DNA of 64,000 bases from Streptomyces laurentii (GCA_002355495.1 AP017424.1:2976001-3040000), one strand, 5' to 3'. Numbered from the stretch's first letter, positions 8,389 to 17,595 are shown. The notes: generated from the sequence alone by a model not told the origin. Translations and numbers: made by a program.

Positions 8389-8787
8389 TCAGCGGGCGGA
8401 CTTCTCCTTGGCCGCCGGGGTGACCGGAGTGAAGAAGTTGACGAGGTGGCCGTCCGGGTCGCGGACGAGCAGGGACCGGTTGCCCCAGGGCATCGTGGCG
8501 GGCTCCGCGACGACGTCCGTGACGAAGCCGGCCAGGTCCCGGTGGACGCGGTCCACGTCGTCGACGAGGAACTCGGTGATCACGCTGTGGTTCTCCGCCG
8601 GGCGCGCGGACCCCGGGGCGAACAGCGGGACGGTGCGGGTGCCCGCGATGGCGAGGGCGGCGGTCGCGGTCCGGAGTTCGGCGAAGTCCTCGGTGGCCCA
8701 CGCCGCCCGCACCCCCGTGGCCCGCTCGTAGAACGCGACGAGGCGCGCCACGTCGCCGGTGATGATGCGGATCGAGACGAAGTCCAT
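8389..8787 (-). CDS. VOC-superfamily (glyoxalase/bleomycin-resistance-like) protein
   Basis: 132 residues with the paired beta-alpha-beta-beta-beta layout of VOC proteins: opening VSIRIITGDVARLVAFYERATG and, in the second half, TEFLVDDVDRVHRDL and LLVRDPDGHLVNFFTP. Members bind a metal and act on very different substrates, so no reaction can be assigned. AGGAGA precedes the ATG. Single gene with a hairpin downstream at 8243-8296. Confidence 0.8.
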   Translation of the reverse strand: MDFVSIRIITGDVARLVAFYERATGVRAAWATEDFAELRTATAALAIAGTRTVPLFAPGSARPAENHSVITEFLVDDVDRVHRDLAGFVTDVVAEPATMPWGNRSLLVRDPDGHLVNFFTPVTPAAKEKSAR

Positions 8788-8940
8788 GGGTATCTCCTGA
8801 GCCGTGCCGGGACTGGTGCCGGTGCTGACGGTGTGCGCGTCGCAGGCTAGGAGCGATAGGGGTCAGATTCGGTCCTGTATGCGACCCGGGCTGTCTGGTC
8901 GTCCAGCCGCCCGGCCGCCCGCGTCCGCGTCCGGGCATGC

Positions 8941-8972
8941 GGAAGGGGCCGGTCCGAAGACCGGCCCCTTCC
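8941..8972. terminator. GC hairpin downstream of LppU-like gene
   Basis: Perfect 14-bp stem (GGAAGGGGCCGGTC / GACCGGCCCCTTCC, 8941-8954 and 8959-8972) with a CGAA tetraloop, about 60 nt past the minus-strand stop at 9033. The strand read leftward from there is the one expected to terminate. Confidence 0.7.
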
Positions 8973-9032
8973 GTGACGCGTGGAGCCGCGCGACCCGTGC
9001 GACCCGTGCGACCCGTACGGGCCGCCGACGGG

Positions 9033-9446
9033 TCAGTTCTTCGTGGCCGGCTCCAGGCACAGGACGAACTTGTCCGAGTTCAGCTGCTGCGCGAGCGCCG
9101 ACAGCTCCTCGCCGCACTTGTTCACGTCGAAGGTGTCGTCGTAGACCTTGACGACCTTGAAGAGGTCGGAGCCACCCGAGGAGCAGTCCTTGGTGTCGAC
9201 CTTGGGGTCGTTGTCCGGGCCGGTCACCTCGACGCACTCGCCTGCCTCGGCGTGGACCGGGGCCGAACCGGTGACGTACGGAAGACCGAGCTTGACCGCG
9301 ATGGCGACGACCGCGAGGACGACGACGCCGCCGACCTTCTTCAGCATCGCTCCGCCCTTCTTCTGCGGGGCCGGCTCGGGGGCCATGCCCGGCGCCGGGG
9401 CACCCTGCGGGTCGGCGAACGGGTTGGACTGCGGAGGCGTGGTCAT
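9033..9446 (-). CDS. LppU/SCO3897-like membrane-anchored protein
   Basis: 137 residues: Pro-rich cytoplasmic start (TPPQSNPFADPQG), Lys-rich stop-transfer (QKKGGAMLKK), one membrane helix (VGGVVVLAVVAIAVKLGLPYV), and an extracellular domain of ~75 residues with four Cys (GECVEVTG, KDCSSGG, NKCGEEL, VLCLEP), likely two disulphides. The pattern matches the LppU-like family of actinomycetes, function unknown. ATG at 9446 is chosen (AAGGGTGA upstream); an ATG ten codons earlier at 9476 is possible. Confidence 0.7.
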   Translation of the reverse strand: MTTPPQSNPFADPQGAPAPGMAPEPAPQKKGGAMLKKVGGVVVLAVVAIAVKLGLPYVTGSAPVHAEAGECVEVTGPDNDPKVDTKDCSSGGSDLFKVVKVYDDTFDVNKCGEELSALAQQLNSDKFVLCLEPATKN

Positions 9447-9676
9447 CGCGGAATCACCCTTGAACGGCGTGGACATGATCTTATGCGCACGCTACAGACC
9501 GCAAAACGACCAAAAAGGATCTAGATCGAACCCGTATCCCATCGGATATCGACTCGTGATTTTGCGGCGCACATCACACCCTCAGACCCGGTGTGTCGGT
9601 CAGAGGTCGGACGGCCCCACCGCATAGGGCCGAACGGCCCTCCCTGTGGATAACTCTCCCGCGATTCGATCTTGAC

Positions 9677-11068
9677 ATGACCGGTCACCACGACGACTAC
9701 CACGCCCTTCTCGCCCGACGGGAGGCGATGCGGCTGCGGGACAACCTCCTGCGGCCCTCCCGTTCAGCCGGAGGCGACGGTGGCCATCCCCCCACTCAGA
9801 CCTTCCAGCCGTACGACGGCCTCGCCGACCAGGAAGCCATCACCCGCAGCCTGGCCGCCGTCACCCCGTTCAACACCCTCATCGACCGCCTCTACGAGGC
9901 GATGTTCAGCCATCACCCGTATCTGCGGCAGCTCTTCCCCGACTCCATGGAGTTCCAGCAGGCCCACCTGGAGCAGGCCTTCTGGTACATGATCGACAAC
10001 CTCTCCCGGCCGGACGAGCTGACGGGCTTCTTCGCCCGGCTCGGCCGCGACCACCGCCGGCTCGGCGTACTGCCCGTGCACTACGAGGTCTTCGAGGCCG
10101 CGCTGGTCGCGGCCCTGCGCGGCTGCGCGGGGCGGGCGTGGACGGTGGAGGCCGAGGAGGCGTGGGTTCGGATGGTACGGACATGTTCCGCCGCCATGGT
10201 GAACGGCGCCGAACGCGCGATCGGCGAGCCGGTGTCGTGGAACGCAACGGTCACCGAACACGAGCGGCGCGGCCCCGACGTCGCCGTCGTGCGGGTGCGA
10301 CCGGGCGAGCCGTACCCCTTCCGCGCCGGCCAGTACGCGCGCGTGGAGTCGCCCCTGATGCCGCACACCTGGCGGCCGTACACCCCCGCGTGCGTGCCCG
10401 GCGAGGAGCTGGAGTTCCACGTCCGGCGCACCGGCGCCGGCGGTGTCAGCGACGCGCTCGTCACCCACACGCGCGTGGGCGACGAACTGCGCCTCGGCCC
10501 CGCCCAGGGCCGCGCCACCCTCGACGAGCAGCTGGACCGGGACGTCCTGATCGTCGCGGGCGGCACCGGCTGGGCCACCGCCAAGGCCCTGCTCCAGGAG
10601 TTCTCCCACCGGCGCCCGGCCGGCCTGTCCGCCCATCTCTTCCTGGGCAAGCGGACGGAGGCGGACACCTACGACGAGGCCGCCCTGTCCCGTATGGAGG
10701 AGCGCAGCCCGTGGCTGCGCGTCACGCGCGTGCTCGACGACGGCCGGCAGGGCGACACCCTCATGGACGCCGTCCTCAAGGCCGGCGCGGGCGCCGGGGG
10801 TACGGACTGGACCCGGCACACCACCTTCGTCAGCGGCCCGGCCGGACTGGTCGCCTCCGCCTCCTGGCGGCTCGCCGAGGCGGGCGTACCGGCGGACCGG
10901 GTCCGGCACGACCCGCTGCCCGTCACCTCCAGCTCCAACTCCAGCACCCACGGCGCCCCGGTGGGCCAGGCCGGTGTGCCCGGCATGACCGCGCGGGGGA
11001 TGACCACGCAGGGGATGGCGGCGCCCGCCATGGTGCGCTTCACCATGGGCGCGTCCGCCCAGCGGTAG
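9677..11068 (+). CDS. Flavohaemoglobin-like protein: globin plus FAD/NAD(P) reductase
   Basis: 463 residues. A globin domain (residues ~45-190) with FNTLIDRLYEAMFSHHPYLR and the proximal-His region RDHRRLGVLPVHYEVF is followed by a ferredoxin-reductase module: FAD-binding WRPYTPA, NAD(P)-binding IVAGGTGWATAKALL, and TTFVSGPAGLVASASW near the end. This is the architecture of nitric-oxide dioxygenases, although Streptomyces members of this branch have long linkers and unproven activity. The last ~60 residues are low complexity (Ser-Asn, Met-Thr repeats). The ATG at 9677 has no good ribosome-binding site; Met at 9727 is an alternative. Confidence 0.8.
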   Translation: MTGHHDDYHALLARREAMRLRDNLLRPSRSAGGDGGHPPTQTFQPYDGLADQEAITRSLAAVTPFNTLIDRLYEAMFSHHPYLRQLFPDSMEFQQAHLEQAFWYMIDNLSRPDELTGFFARLGRDHRRLGVLPVHYEVFEAALVAALRGCAGRAWTVEAEEAWVRMVRTCSAAMVNGAERAIGEPVSWNATVTEHERRGPDVAVVRVRPGEPYPFRAGQYARVESPLMPHTWRPYTPACVPGEELEFHVRRTGAGGVSDALVTHTRVGDELRLGPAQGRATLDEQLDRDVLIVAGGTGWATAKALLQEFSHRRPAGLSAHLFLGKRTEADTYDEAALSRMEERSPWLRVTRVLDDGRQGDTLMDAVLKAGAGAGGTDWTRHTTFVSGPAGLVASASWRLAEAGVPADRVRHDPLPVTSSSNSSTHGAPVGQAGVPGMTARGMTTQGMAAPAMVRFTMGASAQR

Positions 11069-11093
11069 CGGCGAAGAAGGAGAAGAGGGCGGC

Positions 11094-12662
11094 TCAGCGG
11101 TACGGGCCGCCCATCTGACGCCTGCGGTCGAGCGCGCGACGCAGCTCGGCCGCCAGCGGGTGGTACGGGCCGTGGGCGCGCTCGACCTCGTACAGCAGCG
11201 CGCCCAGATCGGCGGCCGCCGCGGCGTGGTCGCCCGTCGCGAGCAGCAACAGGCCGATCCGGTACCGGATGTCATAGGCCCGTTCGCCCGGCTCGTGATA
11301 CGGCAGCAGCGCCCGGTACTCCGCGAGCGCGGCGCCCGCCTCGCCCAGCTGCTCCAGGCACAGGGCCGCGTCGTACCGGAACCGCAGGGCCTGCGGATCG
11401 GCCGGGCCCGCCACCGCCTCGCGGTCGGCCGCGAGGCGGCGCAGTTCGGGCAGGGCACGGCGGTACTGGCCGTCGTCCATCAGCGTGCTCGCGTACTGCT
11501 TGCGCAGGATGCCGACCACCGGCGAGTGCTCGCCGTGCTCGGCCGCGGCGGCCGGGAGGATGCCGCCGAGGATGTCCACGGCCCGCGTGATCGCCCCCTC
11601 GCCGAGCAGCCGCTTCGCCTCGTCCACGGCCGCCGCCACATCCGGCTTCGCGGGTGCGGGGAGCCTTGGGTCCCGGGTCGGGGCCGGGGTCGGTGCGAGT
11701 GGTGCGGGGGCCTGCGGGGGTACGGCGGGCGGGGGCGGTGTCGTCGACCGTTCCGGCCACGGGGCGTGCGGGCGGCGGAACGGGCGCGTCGGGTCGAGCG
11801 GCGCGGACGGCCCCGGCGCACCGTGCCCGGGCAGCAGCGGCAACAGCCGCTCGTACACCTCCTGCGCCCCCGACGGCCGGTCCTGCGGGTCCTTCGCGAG
11901 CAGCCGCAGCACCAGCGCCTCCAGCACCTCCGGGACCTCGGGGCGGATCCGGCGGACCGGATCGGGCGCCTCGTACAGATGCCGGTGCAGCACCCCGAGC
12001 GCCGTGGATCCGGCGAAGGGGACGGTGCCGCTGAGGAGTTCGTGCAGCAGGACGCCGAGCGCGTAGAGGTCGGTGTACGGGCCGACGGCGCCGCCCATGG
12101 CCTGCTCGGGCGCCATGTAGGCGGGGGTGCCGATGGGCGAGCCGGTGTGGGTGAGGCGGGTCGTCTCGGAGTCGAGGACGGACGCGACGCCGAGGTCGAG
12201 GACCGTGACCGTACCGTCCGGGCGGATCATCACATTGCCGGGCTTGAGGTCGCGGTGCACGATCGGGACCGCGTGCACGGCGGCGAGCACCGCGCACAGC
12301 TGGGCGGCGACGGACACGGCCCAGGGCCAGGGGTACGGCTCGTTCTCGGCCAGGTGGTCGGCGAGGTCCGCGCCCTGCACGTACTGCATGACGAGGTACA
12401 GGTCGTCGCCGTCGCTGCCCGCGTCGTGGACGGTGACGAGGCCCGGGTGGTCGACCCGGGCGGTGACCCGGCACTCCCGGACGAAGCGGCGGCGCAGCTC
12501 GTCTGCGGCGGTCGCGGGGCCGCTGAGGGCGGCGGGCTGGAGCAGCTTGACGGCGACGCGCCGGTCCAGCCGGCCGTCGTACGCCGTCCAGACCTGGCCC
12601 ATGCCGCCCTGGCCGATCAGGGTCGCCAGCTCGTACCGCCCGGCGATGACGCGACCGTTCAC
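11094..12662 (-). CDS. Ser/Thr protein kinase with TPR-like C-terminal region
   Basis: 522 residues starting at a GTG. Hanks-type kinase domain in residues 1-265: glycine loop LIGQGGMGQVW, VAVKLL, catalytic HRDLKPGNVM, DLG in place of DFG (VLDLGVAS), and GTPAYMAPEQ. A Pro/Ala linker follows, then a helical C-terminal half (AKRLLGEGAITRAVDIL, ALRFRYDAALCLEQLGEAG, YRIGLLLLATGDHAAA) resembling tetratricopeptide repeats. No membrane helix or PASTA domain. Its GTG overlaps the stop of the upstream membrane-protein gene by 4 bp (GTGA), so the two are translationally coupled and may work together. Targets unknown. Confidence 0.9.
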   Translation of the reverse strand: MNGRVIAGRYELATLIGQGGMGQVWTAYDGRLDRRVAVKLLQPAALSGPATAADELRRRFVRECRVTARVDHPGLVTVHDAGSDGDDLYLVMQYVQGADLADHLAENEPYPWPWAVSVAAQLCAVLAAVHAVPIVHRDLKPGNVMIRPDGTVTVLDLGVASVLDSETTRLTHTGSPIGTPAYMAPEQAMGGAVGPYTDLYALGVLLHELLSGTVPFAGSTALGVLHRHLYEAPDPVRRIRPEVPEVLEALVLRLLAKDPQDRPSGAQEVYERLLPLLPGHGAPGPSAPLDPTRPFRRPHAPWPERSTTPPPPAVPPQAPAPLAPTPAPTRDPRLPAPAKPDVAAAVDEAKRLLGEGAITRAVDILGGILPAAAAEHGEHSPVVGILRKQYASTLMDDGQYRRALPELRRLAADREAVAGPADPQALRFRYDAALCLEQLGEAGAALAEYRALLPYHEPGERAYDIRYRIGLLLLATGDHAAAAADLGALLYEVERAHGPYHPLAAELRRALDRRRQMGGPYR

Positions 12663-13282
12663 CGGCCGCCGCCCTCGTCCTTGCGCAGGAGGTCGCTCAG
12701 CTCGTCGAGTTCGGCGCGGACCTGGTCGATGCGGGGAGTGGGGGCGGGGCTCGTGGCCGGCGGCGCGGCTCGCAGCGGCTGGGGCTGGGGCTGGGGCTGG
12801 GGCTGCGGGTAGCCGTATCCGGGCTGCGGCGGGTACGGGTGCTGCGGGACCGTCTGCGCGTACGGGTTGAACGGCGGCGGGTACCCGGGCGGGAGCGTGG
12901 CGGCACTGGCGGCACTGGCGGCACCGGCGGCCGAGGCGCGGCGGCGGGCCGGCCGGCGCAGGTCCACCACCAGGAAGTACGCCGTGAACGCCACCGCGCA
13001 GAGCAGCACCCCGCCCACGACCAGATCGCCCAGGAGCGAGGTGTCGTCCTCGTCCGGCATCAGCACCATGGCGACGACGAAGACCACGACCGACATCACG
13101 AACAGGACCCAGTCGAGGGCGCGGCGCGTCATCAGCGCGATGCGCAGCGCCGTCCCCCAGGTCAGCAGGCCGAGGCTGAGCAGGGGCAGCAGGGCGAAGA
13201 GCACCCGCAGCACGATGACGGACGCCGGCACACCGCTGTGCTGCTGCGGCGGCTCGGGCGGCGGATAGCCCTGGCCGTACAT
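12659..13282 (-). CDS. Membrane protein coupled to the Ser/Thr kinase
   Basis: 207 residues. After a short Pro/Gln-rich start (MYGQGYPPPEPPQQ), four hydrophobic segments can be seen (VIVLRVLFALLPLLSLGLL, a segment after MTRRALDW with VLFVMSVVVFVVAMVL, then GDLVVGGVLLCAVAFTAYFLV), followed by a cytoplasmic tail rich in Pro, Tyr and Gln-Pro repeats and a final short coiled coil (IDQVRAELDELSDLLRKDE). The tail may be a kinase substrate, inferred only from coupling to the kinase gene. A purine-rich GGAGCAGGAGCAGGA precedes the ATG. Confidence 0.75.
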   Translation of the reverse strand: MYGQGYPPPEPPQQHSGVPASVIVLRVLFALLPLLSLGLLTWGTALRIALMTRRALDWVLFVMSVVVFVVAMVLMPDEDDTSLLGDLVVGGVLLCAVAFTAYFLVVDLRRPARRRASAAGAASAASAATLPPGYPPPFNPYAQTVPQHPYPPQPGYGYPQPQPQPQPQPLRAAPPATSPAPTPRIDQVRAELDELSDLLRKDEGGGR

Positions 13283-13400
13283 TCCTGCTCCTGCTCCCCG
13301 TTCGAACACCATCTGGTGCGATCACCCTTTGGTACGAGCGTATACACGGACTCGGGGACGGGCTCAAGGGTTGTACGGACCGGAGCCGGCCGGAGGAACA

Positions 13401-15716
13401 TCAGGGCGCCACGGTGCCGTCCGCGAGGCCGTCGTACAGGCCCTGCACGAGCTGTTCGCCGAGCCGTCCGGCCAGCCGCAGCGCCTCCTCGAACTCCGCC
13501 AGCGCCTTGAACCGCGCGCCGTACTGCCGCTGCTGAGCGAGCGGAAGGCGGGGCAGCTGGAGGCGGCGGACATCGAGACGGGTGGCGGTGGAGGCGTACG
13601 AGCTGGCCTGGCGGCTGTTGGCGGTCGCCCGCAGGAAACCGGCGAGGAACCAGGGGTCGAGGGCCGCCGGGTCGGGGCGCAGGAGATGGGCGTTGCGGCC
13701 GAGGGCGGCGCCGGCGGAGGCCGCGTCGACGACCCGGGCGACCGCACCGCCGCCGAGGACGGGGACGACGACGTCGCCGGCGGCGAGCAGCGCCGGTTCC
13801 TCGGCGGCCTCGCCGGGCGGGGCCTCGGGGAGGGTGCCGGAGGGCGGCAGGGCGGCGAGGACGTCGGTGTCGGTGAGGACGGCGACGGGCGGCGACCCGG
13901 CCGGGACCGTGCCCGTGCCGCCGGCGCGGAGCACGAGGGCGCCCGCGCGGGCCAGTTCGCCGACCGTCGTGACGGGGCGGGGCGCGGCGGTGCCGGGGGC
14001 GAGGGCCGTGTCGGCGGCGGGCGGCGGGGTCAGCTCGCGGGTCCGGCGCAGGGTCTCCGTCAGACGGGTGCGGACCTGGTCGAGCTGGGCCGCGTCCTCG
14101 GCGGCGGCGGGCGGCGGGAGATGGCGGGCGGGGGTCAGGTCGACGTCCTGGTCGAGGAGGTCGACGACGGGGAGGGAACGGCTCTCGCCCGGGGTCTCGG
14201 CGAGCGTGCCGTCCTGGTCGAAGGCCCGCCAGGCGGCGAGGGCGGCGGTCTCGACGGCGGGCCAGTCGAGCCGGTCGCGGCCGGTGCCGGAGCCGGAGCC
14301 CGTCCCGGTGGCGCTCGCCGCCGGGGCGGCGGGGGCGGCCTGGGCTGTGGCGCCGGTGGCGGCGGTCGTCGTGTCGACGAGGAGGAGTTCGGCGGGCGGA
14401 CGGGCGCCGGGCACCGGCTTGCGCAGCACCCAGAGGTGCAGCGGGATGCCGTACGGGGGCGCGGCGCCGGGCGGCAGGGCGACGACGGCGCGCAGCGCGC
14501 CCCGGCGCAGCAGGTCGGCGCGGATACGGCGGCCGGAGCGGCGGGAGGCGGCGGCGGGCGGCATCAGGAGAACGGCGGTGCCGCCGGGGCGCAGGCGGGC
14601 CAGGGCGTGCTGGACCCAGGCCAGTTCGGACTCCGTACGGGCCGGGAAGCCGTACTCCCAGCGCGGGTCGTAGGCCAGTTCGTCGTGGCCCCAGTTGCGC
14701 TCGTTGAAGGGCGGGTGGCAGACGACGGCGTCGGCGGCGAGGGCCGGGAACGCGTCGGCGCGGAGGGTGTCGCCGGGAAGGACACGGACGTCGGGGAGGA
14801 CGCGGACGTCGGGGGTGTCGACCGACGTGGTCCCGGCTGAAGGAGTTCCGGCGGACGGGGTGGGCTCGGTGAGGGCGAGGCGCAGGGCGGTGAGGGCGGC
14901 GAGGTCGGGGTCGGCGTCCTGGCCGTGGAGGGTGAGAGCCGTTCGCGGGGCGTCGGTCTCGGAGTCCGCGGTTCGAGCGGGCCGGCCGGCCTGGGCGGCT
15001 TGGGCGGCTTGGGCGGCTTGGGCGGCGGCGCGGAGCAGGGCGCCGGTGCCGCAGGCGGGGTCGAGGACGGTGGCGGCCGGGCCGGCCAGGGCCGTCATCA
15101 GGGCGGCGGGGCCGGGCGGAGTGAGCGTGAACTGACGTGGGTTGGCGTCGAGCTGGCGGCCGAGCAGGAACTCGAAGACGACGCCCGCGACTCCGCTCGA
15201 CGCGGCGAGTTCGGTGACGCCGCGCAGGAGCGGGACGGAGGGGGCCAGTTCGGCGGCGGTGGGGGTGCGGACGGCGCGGGGGGTGCCCAGGCGCGCGGTC
15301 AGCGTCTCCTCCAGGGGGCCCGGCAGGACCTCCGCGAGCCGCTCGTCGGGGGTCGCGGCGAGGGTGGGGCGGGCGGCGGGCCGGTCCCGGAGGAGGAGCA
15401 GGACGCAGCCCGCGTGGATCAGGGCGGTGACGGGACCGGCGGGGTGGCCGGCGATCTGCTGCCAGACGCGTTCGCGCGGCGGGACCTCGGCCAGCTTGCC
15501 CTGGTCGCGCAGCCACGCCTCGACCTCGCCGAGCGCGAAGGACGGGCTGGTCTCCGTACCGCCGACGGGTTTCGGGAAGTCGGGGTGGCGGCGCCGCCAG
15601 TTGCTGACGGCCGCCCGGCCGACGCCCGCGAGGCGGGCGATGCCCGCGGCGGTCACCTCGGCCGCCGCGTTCGCCGCGTGCTCCGTGCTCGCCGTGCTCT
15701 TCGGGTGTTCCGGCAT
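13401..15716 (-). CDS. N6-adenine methylase-like protein: HTH + methylase + specificity-like domain
   Basis: 771 residues, no partner genes. N-terminal HTH (GIARLAGVGRAAVSNWRRRHPDFP, in two halves around residue 30), a HsdM-like methyltransferase core with motif I DPACGTGALLRAA (~residue 215), and in the motif IV position VVCHPPFNERNWGHDELAYD, where (N/D/S)PP(Y/F) is usual; here the first residue is His. The C-terminal third has the look of a HsdS half (ALLAAGDVVVP, DPWFLAGFLRATANSRQ, LDVRRLQLPRLPLAQQRQYG). So methylase and specificity functions seem fused. AAGGGGAG precedes the ATG. No nuclease gene nearby. Confidence 0.8.
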   Translation of the reverse strand: MPEHPKSTASTEHAANAAAEVTAAGIARLAGVGRAAVSNWRRRHPDFPKPVGGTETSPSFALGEVEAWLRDQGKLAEVPPRERVWQQIAGHPAGPVTALIHAGCVLLLLRDRPAARPTLAATPDERLAEVLPGPLEETLTARLGTPRAVRTPTAAELAPSVPLLRGVTELAASSGVAGVVFEFLLGRQLDANPRQFTLTPPGPAALMTALAGPAATVLDPACGTGALLRAAAQAAQAAQAAQAGRPARTADSETDAPRTALTLHGQDADPDLAALTALRLALTEPTPSAGTPSAGTTSVDTPDVRVLPDVRVLPGDTLRADAFPALAADAVVCHPPFNERNWGHDELAYDPRWEYGFPARTESELAWVQHALARLRPGGTAVLLMPPAAASRRSGRRIRADLLRRGALRAVVALPPGAAPPYGIPLHLWVLRKPVPGARPPAELLLVDTTTAATGATAQAAPAAPAASATGTGSGSGTGRDRLDWPAVETAALAAWRAFDQDGTLAETPGESRSLPVVDLLDQDVDLTPARHLPPPAAAEDAAQLDQVRTRLTETLRRTRELTPPPAADTALAPGTAAPRPVTTVGELARAGALVLRAGGTGTVPAGSPPVAVLTDTDVLAALPPSGTLPEAPPGEAAEEPALLAAGDVVVPVLGGGAVARVVDAASAGAALGRNAHLLRPDPAALDPWFLAGFLRATANSRQASSYASTATRLDVRRLQLPRLPLAQQRQYGARFKALAEFEEALRLAGRLGEQLVQGLYDGLADGTVAP

Positions 15717-15858
15717 GTGCCACTCCCCTTATCCGGCCCGTGACGTCCGATCCGTGCCGTCCGGCCCCTGCGTGACCCCTGTGCGGCCTGTGTGTGACCT
15801 CGATCTTACTGATGAACACGCGCGACACCACTTCACAGCGTGATCCGACCCGTTTTCC

Positions 15859-15882
15859 GTGAACCGTGTTGACTCGGTTCAC
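15859..15882. promoter_or_regulatory. Inverted repeat over a -35-like element
   Basis: Perfect 8-bp arms GTGAACCG and CGGTTCAC separated by 8 nt. The spacer contains TTGACT (15869-15874), a good -35 for the rightward gene at 15943, with TGTGAT 17 nt further as a possible -10. A regulator binding here would cover the -35. The divergent methylase gene starts 143 bp away and could share it. No evidence which protein binds. Confidence 0.5.
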
Positions 15883-15942
15883 AGGCTCTGCTGTGATTGA
15901 TCCATCGCGCCAGACATCTTCACTGTCCGGGAGGACACACTC

Positions 15943-16719
15943 ATGTCGTACGACACGCATCTCCCGCAGGCCCCGGCACCGGTGGCGGCCATGCGGAACG
16001 GGCTCGGCACCGCGGCCCTGATCCTCGGCATCATCGGCACGGTCTCCGGTCTGATCCCGCTGTTCTTCTGGCTGGCCGGCATCCTCGGCCTGATCGCGCT
16101 GATCCTCGGCCTGGTCGGCCGGGGCCGGGTCAAGCGCGGCGAGGCGAACAACAAGGGCGTCGCCCTGTTCGGCGCGCTGCTCGGCCTGGCGGCCCTGATC
16201 CTCTCGGTGGTCGGCGCGGTCATCACCTACACGGCGGTCAGCGACGCGGTCGACGAGATCGACAAGGCGGTCAAGGACGCCGCGCCCAAGACCCCGGGCA
16301 ACAGCGCCGGGAAGGGCGGCAAGAGCAAGCCGCTCGCGGGCGGCGACACCTCCGTCTACGACGACGGCCTGAAGGTCACGGTCTCCGCCGCCAAGCCGTT
16401 CACGCCCGGCGAGTACGCTGTCGGCCACACCAAGGGCGACAAGGCGTACCAGGTCACCATCACGGTCGAGAACGGCGGCAAGAAGAACTTCGACGCGACG
16501 CTCGTGACCCTGTCCGCCCGGGCCGGCGCCGACGGTGCCGAGGCCGATGAGATCGCCGACGACAAGATCGGCGGCGGCATCACCGGCTCCATCCTGCCCG
16601 GCAAGAAGGCCACGGCGATCTACGCCTTCGACACCCCGGCCGACGCCAAGGACCTCACGGTCGAGGCCAGCCCGGGCATCGACTACGACGGCGCCCAGTG
16701 GGAGCTGAAGCTCGGCTGA
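15943..16719 (+). CDS. DUF4190 membrane domain + DUF4352-type extracellular domain protein
   Basis: 258 residues. Two membrane hairpin segments typical of DUF4190 (LGTAALILGIIGTVSGLIPL, AGILGLIALILGLVGRGRV, then GVALFGALLGLAALILSVVG) occupy residues 20-100. After a Lys/Gly linker comes an Ig-like domain of the DUF4352 kind (YDDGLKVTVSAAKPFTP, YQVTITVENGGKKNFDATL, ATAIYAFDTPADAKDLTVE). Such proteins sit in the membrane with the beta domain outside; role unknown. GGGAGGAC lies upstream of the ATG. The lipoprotein gene follows 75 bp downstream and may be co-transcribed. Confidence 0.75.
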   Translation: MSYDTHLPQAPAPVAAMRNGLGTAALILGIIGTVSGLIPLFFWLAGILGLIALILGLVGRGRVKRGEANNKGVALFGALLGLAALILSVVGAVITYTAVSDAVDEIDKAVKDAAPKTPGNSAGKGGKSKPLAGGDTSVYDDGLKVTVSAAKPFTPGEYAVGHTKGDKAYQVTITVENGGKKNFDATLVTLSARAGADGAEADEIADDKIGGGITGSILPGKKATAIYAFDTPADAKDLTVEASPGIDYDGAQWELKLG

Positions 16720-16794
16720 CGCCGCCTCGGCTTCCCGCCCGGCCCCTCCCCCGTACCCGCATCACCCGCACCGCCCCCCACCCGGAGAACCACC

Positions 16795-17595
16795 ATGCCC
16801 CTGACCCCCCGCCCCCGCTCCCGTCGCCTCGCGCTCGCCGCCGGCGCCCTGTGCACCGCCGCTCTCGCGCTCGGCGCGACCGCCTGCGGCCCCGGCTCCG
16901 GCTCCGGTTCCGGCTCCGGCGCGGCGGCCAAGGAGACCCCCAAGGCCACCGGCCCGTTCGGGGACATGACGGGGACCGCGATAGCCGACAAGGCGTTCGC
17001 GGCGACGCGCGACGCCGGCTCCCTCACCATGGACGTCTCGATGCACCTGTCGGACGGCCGCGTCAAGGCGAAGATCTCCACCGACCACGAGGGCCGCTGC
17101 GCCGGCACGGTCCAGGACGGCGGCGCGGGGGCGGCCGACCTGATCCGTACCGCCGACAAGACCTCCTACGTCCGCTTCGACGAGCGGCTGATCAAGGAGC
17201 AGGTCAAGGGCGAGTCGGCGGACGTCCAGGCGGCCGTGATGAAGGAGCTCAAGGGCCGCTGGATGAAGGTCGACCCGAAGGACCCCGACCTGAAGGACAT
17301 GGTGGAGGTCTGCGAACTGCGGCAGGTCCTCGCCGACTTCGAGACCTCCACCGCCGGCACGGTGAAGGGCGGGGAGACCACGCTCGACGGTCGGAAGGCG
17401 CTGATGCTGACGCAGCGCGACGGCTCGGAGAAGAGCACCGCGTACGTGGCGACCGAAGGGAAGCCGTACCTCCTCAAGATCACCGTCACCGGCGGCAAGG
17501 AGCCCGGCAGCCTCACCTTCTCCGACTACGACAAGCCGGTGAAGGCCGAGGCGCCGGCGAAGAAGGACATGGTCGACGAGGCCGCCCTCGGCTGA
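16795..17595 (+). CDS. Lipoprotein, LppX/LprG-like fold candidate
   Basis: 266 residues with a lipoprotein signal: Arg-rich start, hydrophobic LALAAGALCTAALALGA and lipobox GATAC, then a Gly-Ser spacer. The mature part has the alternating strand pattern of LolA/LppX-like carriers (GSLTMDVSMHLSDGRVKAKIS, LIRTADKTSYVRFDERL, GETTLDGRKALMLTQRDG, AYVATEGKPYLLKITVTGG). Such proteins bind lipids or drug-like ligands at the cell surface; that role is an inference here. The two Cys in EGRCAGTV and EVCELR could form a disulphide. Followed by a 21-bp hairpin. Confidence 0.8.
   Translation: MPLTPRPRSRRLALAAGALCTAALALGATACGPGSGSGSGSGAAAKETPKATGPFGDMTGTAIADKAFAATRDAGSLTMDVSMHLSDGRVKAKISTDHEGRCAGTVQDGGAGAADLIRTADKTSYVRFDERLIKEQVKGESADVQAAVMKELKGRWMKVDPKDPDLKDMVEVCELRQVLADFETSTAGTVKGGETTLDGRKALMLTQRDGSEKSTAYVATEGKPYLLKITVTGGKEPGSLTFSDYDKPVKAEAPAKKDMVDEAALG

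Noticed and set aside
13162..16428. A 1088-codon minus-strand frame across the methylase and neighbouring genes.
   Set aside because: Pro/Arg/Ala-rich shadow translation; it crosses several well-supported genes, and the methylase frame has the conserved motifs.
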